Shown here in pieces: positions 1 through 5,718 of a stretch of DNA of 6,646 nt; positions within the stretch are counted from its first letter, which is position 1; each line of letters opens with the position of its first letter. Origin of the DNA: Bacillota bacterium (lineage in GTDB: Bacteria; Bacillota; Clostridia; Tissierellales; Peptoniphilaceae); NCBI GenBank assembly GCA_023393715.1, contig JAEXCD010000055.1:1-6646 (forward strand), in the 5' to 3' direction. A model generated the notes under the pieces. The model saw only the letters and a list, made by a program, of their open reading frames with translations, had not been told where the DNA came from and made no database searches. The position numbers and the translations under genes were made by a program.

Positions 1-389
1 ATACCATACACCGCGGCGAAAATCGCCGCCACGACGGCAATGGACAGGATGTTCGGTATGTAAAACAGGATTCGGAAAAAATTCTGTCCCCGGATGCGTT
101 CCCTGGTCAGAATTGCCGCAAAGATAATCGCGCAGGCCATCGTCACGATCGTGACGAGCACCATAAGAAATACCGTATTTTGAAATGCGCGGATAAATTT
201 GGGATCCGCTGCCAGCTTCTGAAAATTTTCAAACCCGACGAAGCTCTTTTTTCCCGACAATCCACCCCATCGGTATCCGGAGTTTAAGAAAATGCTGATC
301 GTCGGATAGACCAAGAATATCGTATACAAAAAAATCGCCGGGAAAGAGCACAGCCATTCAAATGCTCTTCTTGATGGACTCTTTCTCAT
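1..389 (-). CDS. Sugar ABC transporter permease, MalF type (partial, N-terminal part)
   Basis: This is the inner-membrane permease of a binding-protein-dependent carbohydrate importer, cut by the left edge of the window after about 129 codons. The translation starts MRKSPSRRAFEWLCSFPAIF. It has a first membrane helix at about residues 14-36, with the family's typical 'FLVYPTISIF' segment. A periplasmic stretch follows with 'SFVGFENFQKL' and 'FIRAFQNTVFL', then a second helix at about 72-93 and the start of a third in 'LFYIPNILSIAVV'. This is the usual opening of MalF/UgpA-type permeases. The start is the ATG at 389-387, preceded by a GAGG ribosome binding site 5 nt upstream. It lies 62 bp after the stop of the sugar-binding lipoprotein and a hairpin terminator separates them, so it is probably the second gene of that operon. 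The second permease should lie beyond the edge. The sugar cannot be read from the permease alone. Confidence 0.93.
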   Translation of the reverse strand, partial: MRKSPSRRAFEWLCSFPAIFLYTIFLVYPTISIFLNSGYRWGGLSGKKSFVGFENFQKLAADPKFIRAFQNTVFLMVLVTIVTMACAIIFAAILTRERIRGQNFFRILFYIPNILSIAVVAAIFAAVYG

Positions 390-404
390 GCTTTCCTCGT
401 TTCG

Positions 405-436
405 AAAAAAGGCAGTGGAGAAGACTCCCCACTGCC
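405..436 (-). terminator. Intra-operon hairpin terminator/attenuator between binding protein and permease
   Basis: Read on the minus strand, GGCAGTGG pairs perfectly with CCACTGCC. Three further pairs (one G-T) extend the stem to about 11 bp with a 4-nt loop, and six T follow directly (positions 410-405). It starts 15 nt after the lipoprotein stop codon and ends about 15 nt before the permease start. This is the normal form of a Rho-independent terminator. Because the permease is in the same direction directly behind it, I infer partial read-through, which would give excess binding protein over membrane components. Confidence 0.85.
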
Positions 437-451
437 TCCAGAATTACAGGC

Positions 452-1888
452 CTACTGAGCCTGAACCGCATTGTACAATGCCTGTGCGGCATCAACGACG
501 CCCTGCTGCCACTCCGCAGCCGTCTTGGCGCCGGACATGACGGAATCAATCGCCGTAAACAGTGCATCAGACATCACGACGCCCTCAACGGCCGGAGCCG
601 CCGCAAAGCCGCCCATAGCCGGCTTCGCACCCGTCGCATATACGCCGTACACCGCCTTCATCAGCGGATCCGTGATCTGTTCCTCTGCGCCGACCACCGG
701 CTGCAGCGCGTTGCCGTTTTCGTAGAACGCCTTTACCGCGGCATCCGAATAAAGATACGCGATAAACGCCTTTGCCAGATCCGCATTCTTTGCATCCTTC
801 GACACAAAGCACTGCTCAAAGAAGGTGTATGCGTAGCGATCGCCGCCCTCGGAAACGGCCGGAAGCGCCATGTAGCCCCACTCAAACCCTTCTGCCATCT
901 CTGCGCCTTCGCCGCCCTTCGACAGTGCATCCGCCATCTCACCGACGATCCAGTTTCCGTTCGGCATGAACAACGCTTTGTTCTGCATGACCGCAAACTG
1001 GTTCTTCGTAAAGCCTTCCCCGTTCGCCTGTGCAACCGTGTTCGGTTCCAGATAGGCGCCAAGCTTTCCGATGATTTCAAACACCGGCGTCGCTTCGCTC
1101 TTCCACGCTTCTACGTCATAGTTCATCAGCTTGTTGAACAGCACCGTGCCGCCCACCTCGTTGATCAGCGCATACGTGAAGCCGTCGAAGTATCCGGCCG
1201 TCGGATAGGTCAGAAGCGAAACGCCATCCGCCTTGGCCTGCTCGCCCAGAGCAAGCATCTGATCAAAGGTCGTCGGCAGTTCATACTTTCCGCCATTCTC
1301 CTTGAACATGGCCTTGTTATACCACAGTCCTGTCGGAGAATAGAACAGCGGCGCGAGATAAACCTTCCCATCGCCGTACGGTTTCGTGTTGTACGTATCG
1401 AGGAATCCGCCGATCAGCTTGTCGCCCACCTTTACGGTCTCGCCGGGAACAGTCATTTCAAACACATCGCTGATATCTAACAGCATCTCCTCCTTGATCA
1501 TGGTCTCCGTCAGACCGCCGACGCCGCCAATGCTGTTGTAGATGACGTCCGGACCTTCCCCGGCGGCAATCTGAGGACGAATGACCTCTGCAATATTCTT
1601 TTCGAACTGATACTCGACCTTTGCGCCCGTCAGCTCCTCAAACCCGGCGATAACCGCCTTCCAGCCGTCCGTACCGTACCCGCCATCGAGGCCGGCTACC
1701 TTCAGTGTCTGGCCCGCAAATGGTTTTCCTTCTTCCGATGCCGCCGATTCCTCCGTGGTTTCCGAAGCTGCCTTGCTCTCTTCCGACGCCTCCTGTGAGC
1801 TGCCTGAGCCGTTATTTCCGCCGCAGGCCGCAAGAGACAGCACCATCAGCGCGGCCATGAGGGAAGCCGCAATCTTTTTCAATTTCAT
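452..1888 (-). CDS. Extracellular sugar-binding lipoprotein of an ABC importer, NgcE-like (N-acetylglucosamine/chitobiose type)
   Basis: The 478-residue product is the substrate-binding protein of a carbohydrate ABC importer, tethered outside the membrane by lipid. The N-terminus has KLKK, a hydrophobic helix and a lipobox LAAC with Cys22 as the lipidated residue. A Ser/Glu/Ala-rich linker follows (about 23-54), then a family-1-type binding domain. Segments recalled from proteins annotated as N-acetylglucosamine/diacetylchitobiose-binding (NgcE) include 'FYSPTGLWYNKAMF', 'LLTYPTAGYFDGF', 'NKALFMPNGNWIVGEMAD' and 'GGDRYAYTFFEQ'. Assignment to a sugar-binding lipoprotein is firm. The GlcNAc/chitobiose substrate rests on remembered family resemblance and is tentative. 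The ATG at 1888 follows a strong AAGGAGG site. The gene opens the operon, with the permease behind it, a divergent AraC-type regulator in front, and a promoter overlapped by a cre-like site. Codon use and length (about 450-480 residues) look normal. Confidence 0.93.
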   Translation of the reverse strand: MKLKKIAASLMAALMVLSLAACGGNNGSGSSQEASEESKAASETTEESAASEEGKPFAGQTLKVAGLDGGYGTDGWKAVIAGFEELTGAKVEYQFEKNIAEVIRPQIAAGEGPDVIYNSIGGVGGLTETMIKEEMLLDISDVFEMTVPGETVKVGDKLIGGFLDTYNTKPYGDGKVYLAPLFYSPTGLWYNKAMFKENGGKYELPTTFDQMLALGEQAKADGVSLLTYPTAGYFDGFTYALINEVGGTVLFNKLMNYDVEAWKSEATPVFEIIGKLGAYLEPNTVAQANGEGFTKNQFAVMQNKALFMPNGNWIVGEMADALSKGGEGAEMAEGFEWGYMALPAVSEGGDRYAYTFFEQCFVSKDAKNADLAKAFIAYLYSDAAVKAFYENGNALQPVVGAEEQITDPLMKAVYGVYATGAKPAMGGFAAAPAVEGVVMSDALFTAIDSVMSGAKTAAEWQQGVVDAAQALYNAVQAQ

Positions 1889-1921
1889 AAGAACCTCCTT
1901 ATTGTTCTCGATCTACCTACT

Positions 1922-1950
1922 ATTATAGCGGGGCAAACGTTTAATTTTTA
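1922..1950 (-). promoter_or_regulatory. Promoter of the sugar transporter operon (good -10, weak -35)
   Basis: On the minus strand a perfect TATAAT lies at 1927-1922, about 33 bp upstream of the ATG, leaving a short leader with the AAGGAGG site. At 17 bp spacing the -35 position reads TAAAAA (1950-1945), a poor match to TTGACA, and there is no TG extension of the -10. A strong -10 with a weak -35 is typical of activator-dependent promoters, which fits the divergent AraC-type gene. The start point is inferred. Confidence 0.65.
1932..1945 (-). promoter_or_regulatory. cre-like catabolite control site overlapping the transporter promoter
   Basis: The 14-mer ATTAAACGTTTGCC on the minus strand matches the CcpA operator consensus TGWAARCGYTWNCW at 11 of 14 positions. 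The mismatches are positions 1, 2 and 14, and the central AAACGTTT palindrome is perfect. It sits between the -10 and -35 of the sugar-transporter promoter, where binding would block RNA polymerase. This is the expected place for glucose-type repression of a sugar importer. CcpA itself is not in the window, and an operator for another LacI-family regulator is possible. Confidence 0.45.
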
Positions 1951-2013
1951 CCGGAAAAGAGGTTTTTTATTTATATATATTGTGAATATTCTTTTTTCTT
2001 ACTTCGCTGTGCG

Positions 2014-2062
2014 GCTTTAAAGCACGATACATGCTCTTTCCGTCTCCCCTGCGACCGTCGCA
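2014..2062. repeat. Two short palindromes in the divergent region, possible operators
   Basis: GCTTTAAAGC at 2014-2023 is a perfect 10-bp palindrome. TGCGAC-C-GTCGCA at 2050-2062 is a perfect 6-bp inverted repeat around one base. They lie about 37 bp apart, centre to centre, in the middle of the divergent control region and are not part of either core promoter. They could be protein-binding sites. AraC-family sites are more often direct repeats, so another regulator is possible. The function is not shown by the sequence. Confidence 0.35.
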
Positions 2063-2066
2063 ACCA

Positions 2067-2108
2067 GAAATTTCCTCCCCCTTTTTTTCTTCTTTTTTAC
2101 GAAATTTC
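2067..2108. repeat. Repeated palindrome GAAATTTC
   Basis: The 8-bp palindrome GAAATTTC occurs at 2067-2074 and again at 2101-2108, centres 34 bp apart, either side of a pyrimidine tract upstream of the regulator promoter. A third copy is at 3192-3199 outside this region. The spacing is close to three helical turns, which would suit cooperative binding. The motif is AT-rich, so chance occurrence is quite possible. Confidence 0.3.
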
Positions 2109-2119
2109 TTTTAGCTCTA

Positions 2120-2148
2120 TTGTTTTTTTATGTGTGAAATGGTATACT
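2120..2148 (+). promoter_or_regulatory. Promoter of the AraC-type regulator gene
   Basis: The -10 hexamer TATACT (2143-2148) is preceded by TGG, an extended -10, and at 17 bp by TTGTTT (2120-2125) as a partial -35. Transcription would start near 2155, giving a leader of about 33 nt that carries the AAGGAGG site at 2174-2180. This placement also argues against the upstream in-frame ATG at 2134, which would lie upstream of the transcription start. Confidence 0.6.
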
Positions 2149-2187
2149 TGTTCAAATACATTTTTTAGAAAAGAAGGAGGAGAGCCT

Positions 2188-3075
2188 ATGGACACCGTTT
2201 TCAATTTTGGCGCAAAGGATCATTTTCAGTGGCCGCATTTGAAGCTGGTTTATGCGCGCCATTCCAAGTATGACGAAGACTGGCACTCAACACTGCACGT
2301 CCACCCATATGCGGAGTTATTCTATGTAACCGGAGGAAAGGGAGTAATGAAAGTCGAAGACAAGATTGTCCCGCTGCAGCAGGACGATCTGGTTATCGTA
2401 GGCTCCAACATCCGCCATACCGAAGACCGGCGCGATGAATCCGCCTTCGAATACTTTGTACTGGGCATTCAGGGACTGTCTCTTCACAAGAATCGTATGC
2501 CCTCTCTGGACGCGTTGACTCCCGAAACGAACGCCCCGGAGACTCTCAGCGATTTTCTGGACACCTATACATTTCTGCAAAACTATGCCGACAGCCGCGA
2601 TACGATATATGAAATCCTGAGACAAATTATCCGCGAAATGGCGGAAAAGGCGTCGTATTTTGAACAGTATTCCAACACGCTTCTTCGCCTGCTCATGCTG
2701 AATATTCTGCGCCATTCCGATTCTCAGGTCGTTTTGGAGAGCGACGCGCAGTCCAACAAACAGCTGCAATACGTGAAGGATTTCCTCGATGTTCACTACT
2801 CGCGCGATCTGCGGCTGGATGAGCTGGCAAGCATCAGCTACCTGAACAAATACTACCTTGTACACGAATTCAAGCGCAACTACGGGCTCACCCCGATCGA
2901 TTACCTGTTGCACAAGCGCATCGACATCGCCAAAGAGCTGTTGACGACGACAGACTATACGATGGAGGAAATCGCCTCGATTGTCGGCTTTAATTCACAA
3001 TCCTACTTCAATCAGGTATTCAAAAAGAAGACGCATCAGACGCCGACCAAGTACAAGAGGGAAAACAAAAAGTAA
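2188..3075 (+). CDS. AraC-family transcriptional regulator with N-terminal cupin sensor
   Basis: The 295-residue protein is a DNA-binding activator. An N-terminal cupin-type sensor (about 30-95, with 'HVHPYAELFYV' and 'IRHTED') probably binds a small ligand such as a sugar. A helical linker follows at about 115-190. The C-terminal AraC domain has two helix-turn-helix units: the first about 207-233 ('LRLDELASISYLNKYYLVHEFKRNYG'-type segment, positions 208-233), the second about 257-290 with 'MEEIASIVGFNSQSYFNQVF' and a final 'TPTKYK'. I chose the ATG at 2188 because AAGGAGG ends 7 nt before it. An in-frame ATG at 2134 has no such site and lies before the likely transcription start. Length is normal for the family. 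It is divergent from the sugar-binding protein gene, so control of that importer is the natural inference. The ligand is unknown. Confidence 0.93.
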   Translation: MDTVFNFGAKDHFQWPHLKLVYARHSKYDEDWHSTLHVHPYAELFYVTGGKGVMKVEDKIVPLQQDDLVIVGSNIRHTEDRRDESAFEYFVLGIQGLSLHKNRMPSLDALTPETNAPETLSDFLDTYTFLQNYADSRDTIYEILRQIIREMAEKASYFEQYSNTLLRLLMLNILRHSDSQVVLESDAQSNKQLQYVKDFLDVHYSRDLRLDELASISYLNKYYLVHEFKRNYGLTPIDYLLHKRIDIAKELLTTTDYTMEEIASIVGFNSQSYFNQVFKKKTHQTPTKYKRENKK

Positions 3076-3132
3076 CATTGGCTCCTCTAACGTCGTCTCC
3101 TCCAAGGGGAACGTTTAGATTATTTCTTCATT

Positions 3133-3174
3133 ATGGAAAAGACCGACACTCGCGCTGAGTGCCGGTCTTTCCAT
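3133..3174. terminator. Bidirectional terminator between convergent araC-type gene and the minus-strand cluster
   Basis: A stem of 11 pairs with a 5-nt loop spans 3141-3167 (GACCG-x-CACTC / GAGTG-x-CGGTC) and is extended outward by A-T pairs and ATGG/CCAT to nearly 18 bp with one bulged A. The single mismatch is A-C on the plus strand but G-U in minus-strand RNA, so the minus-strand hairpin is the stronger. T runs occur on both sides (TTTT reading minus, TTT reading plus). It lies 65 bp after the regulator stop and about 40 bp after the bofA stop, serving both. Confidence 0.8.
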
Positions 3175-3177
3175 GTA

Positions 3178-3205
3178 AAATTTCTTTTCCTGAAATTTCT
3201 TTTCC
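3178..3205. repeat. Short tandem repeat, two copies of AAATTTCTTTTCC
   Basis: The 13-mer AAATTTCTTTTCC occurs at 3178-3190 and 3193-3205, a 15-bp period, just after the bofA stop codon. It probably arose by local duplication in a 3' untranslated region. No function is evident. Confidence 0.6.
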
Positions 3206-3207
3206 GT

Positions 3208-3465
3208 CTAAAATTGCATCGCATTTTTAATCAGAAGAAACGCGACGTAGGGAAGCCCCAAAACGCCGGCCAGCACCGCTCGAACCGGCCCGATTTCAAC
3301 CGGCACGATTCCCGTAGCCGCGGCGCCGATATTGGCGATGGTCAGAAGCAGCACGCCAAAGATTCCGTTGACGAGCAGCTTCCAGAACACCTTCATCGAC
3401 AGCTTCAACAACGTCGAGACCAGCCACAAAATACCGATCCCGACGAGGCCAAAAATCAAAAACAT
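3208..3465 (-). CDS. bofA: BofA-family membrane protein (pro-sigma-K processing inhibitor type)
   Basis: The 85-residue protein is almost entirely hydrophobic, with helices at about 1-20, 29-50 and 62-80. The central 'KLLVNGIFGVLLLTIANIG' followed by 'IVPVEIGPVRAVLAGVLGLP' is the conserved core of the BofA family. In Bacillus subtilis BofA (87 residues) sits in the outer forespore membrane and holds the SpoIVFB protease inactive until the sigma-K checkpoint. Some family members occur in lineages without that pathway, so the role here is inferred. I chose the ATG at 3465, which follows an AGAGAGGGA site. A longer form from a TTG at 3513 would start inside the hairpin of the upstream terminator and add 16 unrelated residues. 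It lies 72 bp after the FMN lipoprotein gene. No own promoter is visible, so it may depend on read-through. Confidence 0.82.
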   Translation of the reverse strand: MFLIFGLVGIGILWLVSTLLKLSMKVFWKLLVNGIFGVLLLTIANIGAAATGIVPVEIGPVRAVLAGVLGLPYVAFLLIKNAMQF

Positions 3466-3500
3466 GTTCCCTCTCTTCCCGCCGCAAAGCAGCGCATCCG

Positions 3501-3529
3501 AAAAATCCTGCAAGCGTCAGCCCGCAGGA
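3501..3529 (-). terminator. Hairpin terminator after the FMN-binding lipoprotein gene
   Basis: On the minus strand TCCTGCGGGC pairs with GCTTGCAGGA around a TGAC loop (10 pairs, two of them G-U) and is followed at once by five T (3505-3501). It begins 8 nt after the lipoprotein stop codon. This is a standard Rho-independent form, of moderate strength because of the G-U pairs. The bofA start lies 35 bp further on, so some read-through is likely. Confidence 0.75.
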
Positions 3530-3537
3530 CTCTTTCA

Positions 3538-3888
3538 TCATTTTGCCTGCTCCAACGCTTCGTTCAACGCTTCCCGAAAGCCCTCCGTGGTTCGCGTCGC
3601 ATTGGACACGGCGTCGACTTGCGGCGAATTGGTTCGAAGAACCTCCTCGATCAGGGTATCCAACGCTTTTCCGCCGATCTCCGGTGTCTCATTCTGCTCT
3701 AAAATCTTAATTTCATACAATGACCCGTCCTCCGCCACGGTGACGGAAAGGCGGATTTTTTCCTGTTGATTATATCCGACTCCTGAGCCTTCATACGTCC
3801 CGGCCCGGTAGCTCGCTCCTGAACCGCAGGCGGTGAGCGCCACTACTCCCAGCCCGATGACCGGAATCCACTTTTTCCACGTTTTCAT
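3538..3888 (-). CDS. Lipoprotein with FMN-binding domain, predicted flavinylated
   Basis: The 116-residue protein has a lysine-containing N-terminus, a hydrophobic helix and the lipobox LTAC, with Cys21 lipidated, so it sits on the outer face of the membrane. The rest is one FMN-binding domain (FMN_bind family, as in NqrC/RnfG). It starts 'GTYEGSGVGYN', passes through 'SVTVAEDGSLYEIKILEQNETPEIG', and ends with 'DAVSNATRTTEGF' at 92-104. This last stretch fits the ApbE flavinylation motif (D-x-x-S-G/A-A-T), making Thr98 the predicted site of covalent FMN. The usual G or A is Asn96 here. Such proteins carry electrons outside the membrane in Firmicutes. The partner is not in the window. The ATG at 3888 follows AAAGGAG by 6 nt. 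It has its own consensus promoter 26 bp upstream and its own terminator, so it can be expressed apart from its neighbours. Confidence 0.88.
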   Translation of the reverse strand: MKTWKKWIPVIGLGVVALTACGSGASYRAGTYEGSGVGYNQQEKIRLSVTVAEDGSLYEIKILEQNETPEIGGKALDTLIEEVLRTNSPQVDAVSNATRTTEGFREALNEALEQAK

Positions 3889-3914
3889 GCTGCGCTCCTT
3901 TTGTTTCTCTGTTT

Positions 3915-3944
3915 ATTATAGATGGCTTACGGCGAGATTGTCAA
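3915..3944 (-). promoter_or_regulatory. Consensus sigma-A promoter of the FMN-binding lipoprotein gene
   Basis: On the minus strand a perfect TTGACA (3944-3939) and a perfect TATAAT (3920-3915) are 18 bp apart. The -10 lies 26 bp upstream of the ATG, with the AAAGGAG site in the leader. The -35 begins 18 bp after the ubiB-family stop codon. This is the best promoter in the window and suggests strong, largely constitutive expression. Confidence 0.88.
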
Positions 3945-3962
3945 CGAAGAGGAAGCCGCTTG

Positions 3963-5642
3963 CTACCACTCTCCGCGCCTCGCCCGCGCGCTGTAGAACC
4001 AGCGCACAATGAAGAAAACAGCTCCGGTTACTTCAAAAAGGGCCGACAAAATCGCGCCCCACTGCGCAATTCGCACTATAAAGGGACGTGGGCTGAAGGC
4101 CGCGACCAAAAAAAACGCCGAAAACAAAATGGCATTTGCCAACAACGCCAGCCCCAGCGCCACCGCCTGTGCATTCTGTCGGTTGGCCCGGCGCTGCAGC
4201 GCACTTTCTTCCGTGCGCAAATCAAAACGGTATCCGTTTTCACGCAGCTTCCGGGAAAAATCGGTGACTGTCTCCGGCAGCTCGCGCAAAAACGCCGTAC
4301 TGTCGTAGGCCGTCGGCAGCATGTACTCCGAAACGTAATCCTTTGAAATAAAATTACGCACCAGCTTTCGTGCAATCGGCTCCGCGATTTCCAGAATATT
4401 TTGCTCCAGCCCCAGATTTTCGACGACGCCCTCCATGATGATAAAGGTTTTTGCCAGCATCGTCAGAGAGCCCGGCACACGGATTTCGTATCGGTACAGA
4501 AGGGCAAAAAATTCGTTGGTCAGCTCCGAAATCTTGACCTCATGCAGCGTCATATTCAGATATTTATCGAGCAGGTTCTGTATGTCGCGCTGAAGCGAAC
4601 GCAGATCCACCCTTGCGCTGACCAGTCCCATCTGCAGCAGGCCGTCCAGAATAATGCGCGGCGAATCCTTCGCAATACCCAGAAAGAACGTCAGAATGGC
4701 GTACTTGTTTTTCTTCGACAGCCGCCCGATGATGCCGAAATCCAAAAAGACGATATGCTGCTCCGGCTCGATCATAATATTGCCCGGGTGCGGATCCCCG
4801 TGGAAAAAACCGTCGCGGAAAACCTGATTGGAATACGAGTACAGGATGCGCCGCGCGATCTCCGCGCGTTCGTCCGCGCCGCATTGCCTTGACACCTCTT
4901 TCAGCGGCAGGGCGCCGATGTACTCCAGCGTCATAATGCGCGTCGTCGTCCACTCGTGGTAACACTTCGGCGCACGCACGTACTTGTCCTGTCGGTGAAA
5001 TTTCGCAAATGTTTCCAGATTCTGCGCTTCGATTCGAAAATCAAGTTCGAAGGTCATCTGGTCGCGGAACGCGGCCAGAACCTCATCGACCTCTAAGACG
5101 CGCGAAAACTTCATCAGGGGCGCAAAACGGCGCACGACATCCTCCAGCACCTGCAGGTCGATACGAATCGTCTCGGCAATCCCCCGCCGCTGCACCTTGA
5201 TGCAAACCGGCGTCCCGTCCACGAGCTTCGCACGATAGGCCGTCGCAATCGACGCCGAAGCAATCGGCCGTTCCTCCAATGCGCAAAAAGCCGTCTCAAG
5301 CGGCGCGCCGAGCTCTTCCTCAATGGTTTTGCGAACGGCCTCCACCGGCTCCGGCGCGACATCATCCTGCAGCACCTCCAGCTCGCGAACCGTAGCCTCC
5401 GACAGGATATCATGCCTCGTGGAAAGCATCTGTCCGAGCTTGACATAGGTCGCTCCCAATGACACAAAAAGGTTGACGAGCGTTTTGCCCATCTCCCGAT
5501 CGCGCTCCTCCAGCCGGTGCTCCCGCACCTCCGCTGTTTCGGCGCGAAGATTCGGCTCACGCAAAAAACGAAGGATTCCGCTCCGAAAAACGGCGCGAAT
5601 CAGCTCCCTCCTTCGATTCCGATAAACCTTCGTTTTTTTCAT
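3963..5642 (-). CDS. ABC1/UbiB (AarF) family kinase-like membrane protein
   Basis: The 559-residue protein belongs to the UbiB/ADCK atypical kinase family, linked in other bacteria to ubiquinone synthesis or lipid homeostasis. In order: the family-specific KLGQ motif at 68-71, an Ala-rich loop at 126-138 (PIASASIATAYRA), ATP-site Lys149 in 'CIKVQ', 'FELDFRIEAQN' at 198-208, catalytic HGDPHPGN at 281-288, and metal-binding DFG at 301-303. Two membrane helices near the end (about 492-516 and 524-547) are typical. All key catalytic residues are present. The Ala-rich loop deviates: the usual AAAS is SAS-like and the usual Q-V after it is T-A. ATG 5642 is the only plausible start, since the frame has a stop at 5666-5664 just upstream, but its ribosome site is weak (AAAGAGA). 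It lies 76 bp after a phasin-like gene, probably cotranscribed. Ubiquinone is unlikely in such an organism, so the substrate is unknown. Confidence 0.93.
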   Translation of the reverse strand: MKKTKVYRNRRRELIRAVFRSGILRFLREPNLRAETAEVREHRLEERDREMGKTLVNLFVSLGATYVKLGQMLSTRHDILSEATVRELEVLQDDVAPEPVEAVRKTIEEELGAPLETAFCALEERPIASASIATAYRAKLVDGTPVCIKVQRRGIAETIRIDLQVLEDVVRRFAPLMKFSRVLEVDEVLAAFRDQMTFELDFRIEAQNLETFAKFHRQDKYVRAPKCYHEWTTTRIMTLEYIGALPLKEVSRQCGADERAEIARRILYSYSNQVFRDGFFHGDPHPGNIMIEPEQHIVFLDFGIIGRLSKKNKYAILTFFLGIAKDSPRIILDGLLQMGLVSARVDLRSLQRDIQNLLDKYLNMTLHEVKISELTNEFFALLYRYEIRVPGSLTMLAKTFIIMEGVVENLGLEQNILEIAEPIARKLVRNFISKDYVSEYMLPTAYDSTAFLRELPETVTDFSRKLRENGYRFDLRTEESALQRRANRQNAQAVALGLALLANAILFSAFFLVAAFSPRPFIVRIAQWGAILSALFEVTGAVFFIVRWFYSARARRGEW

Positions 5643-5718
5643 GCACGGCCATCTCTTTCTGTTTTACGCGTTGCCGCAAATCTTTCCGTTTCTGCTCGTT
5701 ATCGCAAAAGCGCCGTCC

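Larger units (their letters stand above)
1889..2187. other. Divergent intergenic control region
   Basis: This 299-bp gap separates the sugar-binding lipoprotein gene from the AraC-type regulator. It contains the transporter promoter and cre-like site on the left, and the regulator promoter and ribosome binding site on the right. Between them is an AT-rich stretch (about 1960-2000) followed by a pyrimidine-rich stretch (about 2038-2113) with several small palindromes. I found no convincing open reading frame, tRNA or riboswitch-like fold in it. The palindromes are the likeliest places for regulator binding. Confidence 0.7.

Noticed and set aside
362..1480. A 372-codon open frame on the plus strand opposite the sugar-binding protein gene
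   Set aside because: It is long, but its product is Arg/His/Leu-rich with no recognisable motif, it has no ribosome binding site, and it lies wholly antisense to a firmly identified gene. It is a shadow frame of GC-rich coding DNA.
2134..2187. Longer form of the AraC-type regulator starting at the ATG at 2134
   Set aside because: It has no ribosome binding site, overlaps the -35/-10 region of the likely promoter, and the added 18 residues read through the AAGGAGG site serving the ATG at 2188.
3087..3118. Weak hairpin CTAACG...CGTTTAG directly after the AraC-type gene
   Set aside because: The stem is short with a bulge and no proper T run follows. The strong bidirectional hairpin at 3133-3174 is the better terminator.
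3466..3513. BofA starting at the TTG at 3513
   Set aside because: The start lies inside the stem of a hairpin terminator, has no Shine-Dalgarno sequence, and the added residues are unlike the family. The ATG at 3465 gives the normal 85-residue length.
3945..3965. AAGCGGCTT just after the UbiB stop as a terminator
   Set aside because: The arms are too short, the loop too small and there is no T tract. Read-through into the FMN lipoprotein gene cannot be excluded.
4401..4892. Plus-strand 163-codon frame opposite the UbiB-family gene
   Set aside because: No ribosome site, no recognisable domain, and it is antisense to well-conserved kinase motifs including HGDPHPGN and DFG.
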